Shown here: positions 53,950 to 63,121 of the stretch, one piece after another | How the letters are laid out: every line of letters starts with the position of its first letter | Numbering within the stretch: the stretch's first letter is position 1 | DNA from: Macrostomum hystrix | Taxonomy: Eukaryota > Platyhelminthes > Macrostomidae | Direction: 5' to 3' | Length of the DNA: 64,000 nucleotides | NCBI GenBank assembly: GCA_950097015.1 | Contig: CATNEN010000038.1 | Location: forward strand, 11,305,501 to 11,369,500 | Translations under genes and position numbers: made by a program | Notes under the pieces: model-generated | Databases searched by the model: none | The model's input: the letters and a program-made list of their open reading frames with translations, nothing else | What the model was told of the DNA's origin: nothing

Positions 53950-56900
53950 TCACTTCCTTCTGGGACTGCCGTTCAACTTGCTGGGCACCGATCTGTGAAT
54001 GCACATTACCAATCAAACCTGCTCTTTCATTGTTTCAGTTGTGATTCTGACCCTTTTTTTCTTCCCCGACTCTTTCTTTCTACCCCCTTGACTCTATCTT
54101 TCTCCCTCCGGACTCTTTCTTTCTTCCCCGACTCTTTCTTTCTACCACCTTGACTCCTTCTTTCTTCCCTGACTTTTTCTTTCTCCACCCTGACTCTTTC
54201 TTTCTCCCCCTTGACTCTTTCTTTTCCCCCCTTGACTCTTTCTTTCTCCCCCTTGACTCTTTCTTTCTCCTCCCTGACTCTTTCTTTCTCCCCCTTGACT
54301 CTTTTTTTCTTCTCCTGACTATCTTTCTCCCCCTTGACTCTTTTTTTCTTCTCCTGACTATCTTTCTCCCCCTTGACTCTTTTTTCTTCTCCTGACTATC
54401 TTTCTGCCCCTTGACTCTTTTTGTCCCCCCTTGACTCTTTCTTTCTCCCCCCCTGACTCTTTCTTTCTCCCCCCTGACTCTTTCTTTCTCCCCCTTGACT
54501 CTTTCCTTCTTCCCCTGACACTTTCTTTCTTCTCCTGACTATCTTTCTCCCCCTTGACTCTTTTTTTCTTCTCCTGACTATCTTTCTGCCCCTTGACTCT
54601 TTTTCCCCCTGACTCTTTATTTCTCCACCTGACTCTTTCTATCTCCCTCCTGGCTTTCTGCTCTCCAGACAGTTTCTTTCTACCTCGACTGTTTATTTCT
54701 ACCCCTGACTGTTTCTTTCTCCCTCCTGACTTTCATTCTTCTACCCAGACTTGCTGCTTGCCTGACTCTTTCTTTCTCATAGCACGTTGGCTAAGATCCA
54801 ATCCGGAGTCAGGGATCGAACCACTGACTCACCGCTTGTTGCCTAGCAGTGAGGGCAGTCTAGTTCGCTTGCCAGCCGCCGGCACTGGCGACACCTGGGC
54901 GGTCCTCGCCTTCGGCGCCGGCTCTTCGGATTCGGCCAGATCAGCGCCAAGCTCAACGACAGCTGGCGTCCGGGCACCGCTAACAGACGAAGCGTTTGTC
55001 GACTTTATCGACGAAGACTTGCTAGCGACAATGTCAAAGTTGTTACTTTTTGTTGAGCTTCCAGTTAGCAGCCGCGTATCCAGTCCTTCGCCGAAGGCGC
55101 TGCCGCCCCCGCCGCTGCAGATGCTGCATGCGGCCAATGCTGATTCCTGTTAGAAAATTGGCGCTAAATATACATTGTTTCTCAAATTAAATTTGAGATC
55201 TGGGATCGGGGATCTGGGATCGGAGATCTGGGATCGAAGATCTGGGATCGGGGATCTGGGATCGGGATCTGGAATCGGGGATCTGGGATCGGGGATCGGG
55301 GATCTGGGATCGGGGATCTGGGATCGGGGATCTGGGATCGGGGATCTGGGATCGGGGATCTGGGATCGGGGATCTGAGATCGGGGATCTGGGATCGGGGA
55401 TCTGGGATCGAGAATCTGGGATCGGGGATCTGGGATCGGGGATCTGGGATCGGGGATCTGGGATCGGGGATCTGGGATCGGAGATCTGGGATCGGGGATC
55501 TGAGATCGGGGATCTGGGATCGGGGATCTGGAATCGAGAATCTGGGATCGGGGATCTGGGATCGGAGATCTGGGATCGGAGATCTGGGATCGGGGATCTG
55601 GGATCGGGGATCTGGGATCGGGGGTCTGGGATCGGGATCTGGGATCGGGGATCTGGGATCGGGGTTCTGGGATCGGGGATCTGGGATCGGGGATCTGGGA
55701 TCGGGATCTGGGATCGGGGATCTGGGATCTGGGATCGGAGATCTGGGATCGGGGATCTGGGATCGGGGATCTGGGATCTGGGATCGGGATCTGGGATCGG
55801 GGTTCTGGGATCGGGGATCTGGGATCGGGATCTGGGATCGTGGATCTGGGATCTGGGATCGGGGATCTGAGATCGGGGATCTGGGATCGGGGATCTGGGA
55901 TCGAGAATCTGGGATCGGGGATCTGGGATCGGAGATCTGGGATCGGAGATCTGGGATCGGGGATCTGGGATCGGGGATCTGGGATCGGGGATCTGGGATC
56001 GGGATCTGGGATCGGGGATCTGGGATCGGGGATCTGGGATCGAGAATCTGGGATCGGGGATCTGGGATCGGAGATCTGGGATCGGGGATCTGGGATCGGG
56101 GATCTGGGATCGGAGATCTGGGATCGGGGATCTGAGATCGGGGATCTGGGATCGGGGATCTGGGATCGAGAATCTGGGATCGGGGATCTGGGATCGGAGA
56201 TCTGGGATCGGAGATCTGGGATCGGGGATCTGGGATCGGGGATCTGGGATCGGGGATCTGGGATCGGAGATCTGGGATCGGGGATCTGGGATCGGGGATC
56301 TGGGATCGGAGATCTGGGATCGGAGATCTGGGATCGGGATCTGAGATCGGGGATCTGGGATCGGGGATCTGGGATCGAGAATCTGGGATCGGGGATCTGG
56401 GATCGGAGATCTGGGATCGGAGATCTGGGATCGGGGATCTGGGATCGGGGATCTGGGATCGGGGGTCTGGGATCGGGATCTGGGATCGGGGATCTGGGAT
56501 CGGGGTTCTGGGATCGGGGATCTGGGATCAGGGATCTGGGATCGGGATCTGGGATCGGGGATCTGGGATCTGGGATCGGAGATCTGGGATCGGGGATCTG
56601 GGATCGGGGATCTGGGATCTGGGATCGGGATCTGGGATCGGAGTTCTGGGATCGGGGATCTGGGATCGGGATCTGGGATCGGGGATCTGGGATCTGGGAT
56701 CGGGGATCTGGGATCGGGGATCTGGGATCGGGGATCTGGGATCTGGGATCGGGATCTGGGATCGGGGTTCTGGGATCGGGGATCTGGGATCGGGATCTGG
56801 GATCGGGATCTGGGATCGGGATCTGGGATCGGGGATCTGGGATCTGGGATCGGAGATCTGGGATCGGGGATCTGGGATCGGGGATCTGGGATCTGGGATC

Positions 56901-59900
56901 GGGATCTGGGATCGGGGTTCTGGGATCGGGGATCTGGGATCGGGATCTGGGATCGGGGATCTGGGATCTGGGATCGGAGATCTGGGATCTCACCACATTG
57001 CTCACCACAAAGTACTCATCACGGTTGGTCACAGAGGACCTGATGATGTCTGTCACCAGCTGTCGTTCGCGAGGTGATGCGGCTACTAGCCAGGCTCGCA
57101 CAGCTGCCCGATCTTGAGTCTGCAGAATACGGCACAGCATGCTCATGACTGAGTCCTGCAGCAGCTCCAGTTTGCCGATAGCCTGCCCCCTGTTGCCCTT
57201 GTCGGCGACTGCCAGACGGCCAGTCAGGGGACTGTACAGACGCTGCAGCTGCCTCGCCTGTTGTGGATTGGCTTGCGGAAGCGAATGAATGAGGAAAATT
57301 CGAATTATGGATATAAACAAATGATCATTTATTAATTATCGAAATCATATTACAAGCAAAGAAATGAACTCTTATTAAAAACAAAATAAAACACTATTTG
57401 AAATCCCAATCCCATTTAATTTAGTGCCAACTAATATATCGTGCAGCTGTGACCGTTGCGATAGCTAGCTACGTAATTGTACTTTAGGTTCTACTTATTC
57501 TACTTAAATTATTAGTGCTTCAGTATATACGTACATATCGTTTTAACTGAAACTTTTCTAATGGGATTAAACAGTTCTTGTAAGTAATTTAGAGACAACT
57601 AAACTGAGTAATGAATAACAAATTATAAAACGCAGGAATACGCTGTTAAGATTTTTTTGAGAAACTAATTTTTTTATTTAAGTAGTATCAAAACACATTT
57701 ATTTCTTAAAAATGAAACACACGGACGACACGATAGTAGAAGACTCAAATTAGTTCCAAAACAGCATTGGATAATGATTTAATAAATTTAAATCCGGAAG
57801 CATTTTCAAGCTGATAGCTGGATGCAGTACTGCTGTACTACATGTCACCAGTATTGTGCTTGCTTTCCATTGCACTCTAATAGCCATCGTTATCTGGCTT
57901 GTCCGAATCATCGTACGGCTTGGGATTGGGATTGTAACCAGGCTTGTTGTAGGTGTCGTCGTACGGCTTAGGATTGGGATTGTAGCCAAGCTTGTTGTAG
58001 GTGTCGTCGTCCGGCTTAGGATTGGGATTGTAGCCAGGCTTGTTGTAGGTGTCGTCGTACGGCTTGGGATTGGGATTGTAACCAGGCTTGTTGTAGGTGT
58101 CGTCGTACGGCTTGGGATTGGGATTGTAGCCAGGCTTGTTGTAGGTGTCGTCGTACGGCTTGGGATTGGGATTGTTGCCAGGCTTGTTGTAGGTGTCGTC
58201 GTACGGCTTGGGATTGGGATTGTAACCAGGCTTGTTGTTGTTGTCGTCGTACGGCTTGGGATTGGGATTGTAGCCAGGCTTGTTGTAGGTGTCGTCGTAC
58301 GGCTTGGGATTGGGATTGTAACCAGGCTTGTTGTTGTTGTCGTCGTACGGCTTGGGATTGGGATTGTAGCCAAGCTTGTTGTAGGTGTCATCGTCCGGCT
58401 TAGGATTGGGATTGTAACCAGGCTTGTTGTAGGTGTCGTCGTACGGCTTAGGATTGGGATTGTAGCCTGCAGGCTTGTTGTAGGTGTCGTCGTACGGCTT
58501 GGGATTGGGATTGTAACCAGGCTTGTTGTTGTTGTCGTCGTACGGCTTGGGATTGGGATTGTAGCCAGGCTTGTTGTAGGTGTCGTCGTACGGCTTGGGA
58601 TTGGGATTGTAACCAGGCTTGTTGTTGTTGTCGTCGTACGGCTTGGGATTGGGATTGTAGCCAAGCTTGTTGTAGGTGTCATCGTCCGGCTTAGGATTGG
58701 GATTGTAACCAGGCTTGTTGTAGGTGTCGTCGTACGGCTTGGGATTGGGATTGTAACCAGGCTTGTTGTAGGTGTCGTCGTACGGCTTAGGATTGGGATT
58801 GTTGCCAGGCTTGTTGTAGGTGTCGTCGTACGGCTTGGGATTGGGATTGTAGCCAGGCTTGTTGTAGGTGTCGTCGTACGGCTTGGGATTGGGATTGTAA
58901 CCAGGCTTGTTGTAGGTGTCGTCGTACGGCTTGGGATTGGGATTGTAACCAGGCTTGTTGTAGGTGTCGTCGTACGGCTTGGGATTGGGATTGTAACCAG
59001 GCTTGTTGTAGGTGTCGTCGTACGGCTTGGGATTGGTATTGTAGCCAGGCTTGTTGTAGGTGTCTTCGTCCGGCTTAGGATTGGGATTGTAACCAGGCTT
59101 GTTGTAGGTGTCGTCGTACGGCTTAGGATTGGGATTGTAACCAGGCTTGTAGTTATTGTCGTCGTTCGGCTTAGGATTGGGATTGTAACCAGGCTTGTAG
59201 TTATTGTCGTCGTTCGGCTTAGGATCGGGATTGTAACCAGGCTTGTAGTTATTGTCGTCGTTCGGCTTAGGATCGGGATTGTAACCAGGCTTGTAGTTAT
59301 TGTCGTCGTTCGGCTTAGGATCGGGATTGTAACCAGGCTTGTAGTTATTGTCGTCGTTCGGCTTAGGATCGGGATTGTAACCAGGCTTGTAGTTATTGTC
59401 GTCGTCATATGATCTGGGATTGTAGCCGGGTTTGTTGTTCGAATCATCATAGTCGACTGGTGGAGCAGGTGTCAGCGTGGCCCACAATGCCACTGACAGC
59501 AGAATGCTTAGGCGCATTGTTTTCATTAATTTCAGACTTTTAAAACAAGGCAGTAGAAATAAATAACTTTCAATTGGTGTCCTCTCTTGTAGTTCTGTTG
59601 AAGTCAGTTATTTATAACCCTACAGGACCCCAATACTTATCCCCCCTCTAAACCCTCCACCAAGGCGTTATCAGTTGACTTGTGTGCGCCTTCTCGGGAC
59701 TGAAGTGTGAAGTGTTAGTTCGGAGGAGGTTGAGGTGCGACGTTGGGCAGAGGGTTGAGAATCAGCCAATCAGATCGCTCTAAGAAAAAACGCTTATATT
59801 GTTTCAACATGGACCAGTTTGAACAAGAACTTGTTTTTTTACTAACATCATGACCCACTATGCGCACTTAAATGTCAAACAGCACAGTCTGTGATCCTCT

Positions 59901-61371
59901 TGCTTTTAGACTAACAAAATAACAAATAAGTAAGCCCTTGATGCACTTTTATTGGACACAAAAGCTATTTTCACTGGACACTGTTTCAAACGAGTGGAAA
60001 ATCACTTTAAATTTTTTTCTACTTTAACTATTTGTCCGTGACCGTAAGCTTAAATTCAATCATGAGATACTCGTATCAGTAATACTTTGCTCCATCTTGT
60101 ATGGTTTTATAATACATTAGTTTCTTTAGAATTTAAGATTAAAGATCAAATCCAAACTGCAAACCATTATCTACTCACCTGCACTAGTCTGATTCGGATG
60201 CTCCGATGACGTGACGCCGTCTCGCACAATGAAAGTCTCCCTGACGAGATTGGACAGAGCCGCTCGCCACGCAGCATCGCCAGCGCCTGACCCTGACTGA
60301 GCCTCAGCCTGAAGTCTAGCAAACTGCTCTAGATGCTGCGGCTTGGTCAAGCCGCGTAGTGACGAACCCGGATTAGCGGCCGCGGCAAGAAGCTGCTCAG
60401 GCCGAGCAGTCGGATAGCAACTGCATGGCGGTTTTTTGTATAGAATAGAGTTAGTTTAAAAATTGGAATTTTTCTTTATGGTAATCCCATGAAAGCCGAA
60501 ACAGCAATCACAGCCACAGGGACACCCTAGCACTTATGACAATCCCATCCCAAAGAAAACCCAAATAAACAGGAACAGTCTGTTGCAATTACAATTACAT
60601 AGTGCAGTCTATGGCAATCTCATAATGGACACAGAGAAACAGTCCATGGCAATTCCACGGACTCAGTAACAGCCTATGGCAAATTGGGCAAAGAGTAACA
60701 GTCTATGGCAATCCCATGGGCAAAGAGTAACAGTCTATGGCAATCCCATGGGCAAAGAGTAACAGTCCATGGCAATCCCATGGGCAAAGAGTAACAGTCT
60801 ATGGCCATCCAATGAACACAGAGTAAAAATCTATGGCAATCCGATGCATGGATACAGTGAAATCTATGGCGATCCCATGCATGGACACAGTCAAACCAAT
60901 GGCAATCCCATGCATGGGCACAGTCAAACCAATGGCAATCCCATGCATGGACACAGTCAAACCAATGGCAATCCCATGCATGGACACAGTCAAACCAATG
61001 GCAATCCCATGCATGGACACAGTCAAACCAATGGCAATCCCATGCATGGACACAGTCAAACCAATGGCAATCCCATGCATGGACACAGTCAAACCAATGG
61101 CAATCCCATGCATGGACACAGTCAAACCAATGGCAATCCCATGGTCGCAGGAAGTCCAGTCTCACATATGAAAATCCAGTGGCATGCCGCTGTCCACCAC
61201 ACTGGGCACTTGGCAGCCCTGCAAGGCACAGATGTGAACGCATCGGTGCGGATGCGGATTGTGCCTAGTGATGACAGCGTGGGCTTTGAAGACGGCGGGT
61301 TCTATTGACTGTTCAGGCCTTCCAACTGTCGCTGTTGTCGATGCTCGACTTCTGGACTCAGACTGCTTCAT
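53950..61371 (-). CDS. TBATA: TBATA (SPATIAL) homologue
   Basis: Five exons, 61166-61371, 60179-60420, 56994-57271, 54833-55146 and 53950-53992, give 360 residues in phase; the vertebrate protein is about the same length. Exon 1 starts at the ATG 61369-61371 and has AVITRHNPHPHRCVHICAL, the most diagnostic family motif. Exon 2 has TARPEQLLAAAANPGSSLRG. Exon 3 has KLELLQDSVMSMLCRILQTQ and VRAWLVAASPRERQL, matching the LLQDSE..LELLCQILQ region of TBATA. The C-terminus is Ser-rich and ends basic. Vertebrate TBATA is expressed in thymus, brain and testis (spermatids), and its molecular role is poorly known. Introns 1, 3 and 4 are minisatellites, and intron 2 hosts another gene. Exon 5 is short; reading through the exon 4 donor gives a stop within one codon. 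Confidence 0.82.
54060..54720. repeat. about 21-22-bp pyrimidine-rich minisatellite in TBATA intron 4
   Basis: Units of TTGACTCTTTCTTTCTCCCC, with TTTTTTTCTTCTCC and TTCCCC variants. It occupies most of the intron 53993-54832. It is imperfect and varies in unit length. Confidence 0.9.
54779..54832 (-). mobile_element. SINE-head relic at the TBATA exon 4 donor
   Basis: On minus the first intron bases read GTGAGTCAGTGGTTCGATCC, then CTGACTCCGGATTG. This aligns with the T-arm part of the SINE at 48684-48978 (GGTCAGGGGTTCGATTCCCG, ACTCCATTG). Box B (GGTTCGATCCC, 54812-54822) is preserved. Only about 50 bp are recognisable. Confidence 0.5.
55195..56993 (-). repeat. 14-bp minisatellite filling TBATA intron 3, >120 units
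   Basis: Units of GGGATCGGGGATCT on plus. Variants GGAGATCT, GAGAATCT, GGGTTCTG and shortened 12/13-bp units are arranged in repeating super-blocks. On minus the array starts inside the donor (GTGAGATCCCAGATCTCC). It leaves only about 50 non-repeat bases before the acceptor of exon 54833-55146. Long ORFs on both strands (up to 712 codons) are by-products of a 42-base phase cycle. Confidence 0.95.
57877..59526 (-). CDS. secreted tandem-repeat protein (Asp/Tyr/Asn/Lys/Pro/Gly-rich), nested in TBATA intron 2
   Basis: A single-exon ORF of 549 residues. The ATG at 59524-59526 begins a signal peptide (MKTMRLSILLSVALWATLTPAPP). About 32 repeats of 16 residues follow, of the type YDDTYNKPGYNPNPKP; N-terminal units are NDDNNYKPGYNPDPKP. 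The protein ends YDDSDKPDNDGY. The 48-bp units keep frame throughout, and one unit has a 3-base insertion (KPAGYN). A TATAAATAA box lies 82-90 bases upstream and AATAAA follows. The gene lies wholly in a TBATA intron on the same strand. Tyr/Pro/Gly/Lys repeat proteins of this kind are often structural, mucus or adhesive secretions, but no family is recognised. Function is unknown. Confidence 0.75.
   Translation of the reverse strand: MKTMRLSILLSVALWATLTPAPPVDYDDSNNKPGYNPRSYDDDNNYKPGYNPDPKPNDDNNYKPGYNPDPKPNDDNNYKPGYNPDPKPNDDNNYKPGYNPDPKPNDDNNYKPGYNPNPKPNDDNNYKPGYNPNPKPYDDTYNKPGYNPNPKPDEDTYNKPGYNTNPKPYDDTYNKPGYNPNPKPYDDTYNKPGYNPNPKPYDDTYNKPGYNPNPKPYDDTYNKPGYNPNPKPYDDTYNKPGNNPNPKPYDDTYNKPGYNPNPKPYDDTYNKPGYNPNPKPDDDTYNKLGYNPNPKPYDDNNNKPGYNPNPKPYDDTYNKPGYNPNPKPYDDNNNKPGYNPNPKPYDDTYNKPAGYNPNPKPYDDTYNKPGYNPNPKPDDDTYNKLGYNPNPKPYDDNNNKPGYNPNPKPYDDTYNKPGYNPNPKPYDDNNNKPGYNPNPKPYDDTYNKPGNNPNPKPYDDTYNKPGYNPNPKPYDDTYNKPGYNPNPKPYDDTYNKPGYNPNPKPDDDTYNKLGYNPNPKPYDDTYNKPGYNPNPKPYDDSDKPDNDGY
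57900..59410 (-). repeat. coding 48-bp minisatellite, ~32 copies
   Basis: This is the repeat region of the secreted protein. Units carry TTGGGATTGGGATTGTAACC plus GGCTTGTTGTAGGTGTCGTC on plus. Two unit types (TACNNN and NNY-containing) form blocks, and a segment with the same order of variants occurs at 58210-58440 and 58500-58730. Confidence 0.9.
59608..59616 (-). promoter_or_regulatory. TATA box of the secreted repeat-protein gene
   Basis: TATAAATAA on minus, 82 bases upstream of the ATG at 59526. The spacing allows a 5' UTR of roughly 50 bases. It is the only strong TATA element found directly upstream of a gene here, consistent with high tissue-specific expression. Confidence 0.6.
59617..60178. 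other. remaining part of TBATA intron 2, upstream of the nested gene
   Basis: Unique sequence with a single ATTGGCTGATT-type CCAAT element on minus (plus AATCAGCCAATCAG near 59761-59774). It may be the nested gene's promoter region. Nothing else is recognised. Confidence 0.5.
60480..61150. repeat. 33-bp minisatellite in TBATA intron 1, ~20 units
   Basis: The right part (60880-61145) has near-perfect units of CCAATGGCAATCCCATGCAT plus GGACACAGTCAAA. The left part has older relatives (CTATGGCAATCCCATGGGCA plus AAGAGTAACAGT). The gradient shows progressive homogenisation toward the exon 1 donor, from which the perfect block ends about 20 bases away. Confidence 0.94.
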
Positions 61372-62930
61372 TGCTGCAGATAGAATTCTTTAAACTACGA
61401 GTATATTCTGCTCGAGCACAGCTCAAAATAAGTAATATTGTTGTCCAATTTATGTGCTCTAGACTAGTAATGATGAAGCAACGTGAAAAACAGAAGCACC
61501 GGTTCGGCAGACAGACAGACAAGCTCGATGGCTGACATCAAACAATGGTAGATTTTGCACAGAATATAAATGGTTTTTTGAATGTGGCAGATCTGGTTAG
61601 ACAGAGCCAGTGCGATAAACTCCTCCGGTCCTTGTAAAATTCTCATTAAAACTGAGATTTGTGAGTTATTATTGTAAAAGCTTTTGAGCATAAAAACTGC
61701 TCTCTTCTGTCGCTTGTGTTTTTTCATCGAAGCAGAATTTGGTACTTGGGCACTAAAAAAAGTGCGAGACCTTAACGGCGCCTGGTAAACAAGCCCCTCC
61801 CCACACCACTTATAGAGGCGAAATTTTTCGTCCACTTTAGGAAGCTGAATACGTCATTGAACAGTCATAATGAATGTCATTCTAGAGGTCATTGGGTCAT
61901 TTTGTTATAGGCCTTATTTAATAAATTTAACTTTTATTCTACCGCTGACACGCTGACACCGAAGTTGTTGCAGGTGGAAATTAACTATCCCACCGCTGCC
62001 ACCAAAGTTGTACCAGGGCTTTACTTAACAACTGGCTTTTATAAGAAAATCCCACCGCTGTTATCAAAGTTGTGGTAGGCGTGCTTTCTTTTTTTTTTAC
62101 TTAAATTCTACTGAATGCCACCAAGGTTGTACTGGGGCTATTTTAATAATTTCACTGCTGTTGACTCCTTAAAAGATATTTTTAAATGGCGGTCCTTAAA
62201 TGGGCCGTTTTAGCTTCTCAAATGGTAGCGTTTATATATGCACGAGCGGTAACTAGGCAACTGTACACGTTTCCAGTCAATTAGGCGTCCCCGAGATTAG
62301 AGTTTAGCAGTTTCTCTTGTGTAATATTCTTAGTATAATTCTTGAGTATAATTCTGATTATATCTGTCACTGCTATTTCTTCTTAAAATGAATAACACAA
62401 TGCACACAATAACCTTCGGAAATTTGCTTTTTTAACACACTTAAAAGTTCTATTTATAAACACACTAAAAACTCCTTCAATTTCAACTTCAATTCTTTAA
62501 ACACTTCAATTTACGAGCCGTATCTCAACCTTTAAACTCACTCTTTAAACTCTCTTGAAAACACTTCAAACTTATGAAAACCTTGAAATCTCTTAAAACC
62601 TGACAAACTTTACAAAACTTACTTCAACACACACTGACAACGTTCAACTGACAACTTACAACTGACAACTTTAACTTCAACTTTAACTTCAACTTTAACT
62701 TCAAACTACCCTTTTCAGTCCTCTTTATTTTTCTCTCTGAAAACTCGCCGCTATTTATACACAGAGAAATTAGCGTTTGTTTTAATTCGCATATCTTACA
62801 TAATATTATTTACATGATGAAAGGTAAAACAAAATTATTTTCATACAACATTACTTTTAATACGGTACAAAGATTAACAAAATATATATTTGGCGCGTTT
62901 TTGATTTTTATTTATTTTTACGATTTTATA
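61372..62930. other. intergenic, no gene recognised
   Basis: Contains a minus ORF (61464-61835) without recognisable domains. Several CCACCGCTG.C/ACCAAAGTTGT repeats lie at about 61940-62130, and a short TTCAACTTTAAC repeat at 62660-62705. TATA-like stretches occur near 62236 (TTTATATATGCA) and 62748 (TATAAATAG on minus, with AATAAA about 30 bases later). The last could be an LTR or promoter remnant, but no coding partner is visible. Confidence 0.45.
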
Positions 62931-62932
62931 AT

Positions 62933-63121
62933 AAGAGCAAGAACGTATATACATAATGAAATGGCTAAAACACTGTCACAAGAGCAAGAACGTATATACA
63001 TAATGAAATGGCTAAAACACTGTCACAAGAGCAAGAACGTATATACATAATGAAATGGCTAAAACACTGTCACAAGAGCAAGAACGTATATACATAATGA
63101 AATGGCTAAAACACTGTCACA
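62933..63121. repeat. 47-bp tandem repeat, four copies
   Basis: Four near-identical copies of GAGCAAGAACGTATATACAT, AATGAAATGGCTAAAACACT and GTCACAA. The 47-bp period shifts frame each time, so the overlapping open frames are not evidence of coding. Confidence 0.92.

Noticed and set aside
55182-57320. Very long ORFs on both strands (712, 425 and 231 codons) across TBATA intron 3
   Set aside because: They are translations of a 14-bp array. Only 56994-57271 is coding (TBATA exon 3), and the donor lies at the array edge.
57750-59450. Alternative 566-codon minus and 518-codon plus ORFs overlapping the secreted repeat gene
   Set aside because: They arise because the 48-bp unit is open in several frames. 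Only the 57877-59526 frame has a signal peptide, TATA box and matching ends.
2610-61150. CRISPR-like appearance of evenly spaced repeats
   Set aside because: Units are contiguous without unique spacers, there are no cas genes, and the genome is clearly eukaryotic.
61464-61835. 123-codon minus ORF, and the similar-looking 90-codon ORF at 45604-45876
   Set aside because: No recognisable domain or splice partners. The apparent similarity (a CCCC(A)CTCCCC and CTTATAG stretch) is too short to claim a family.
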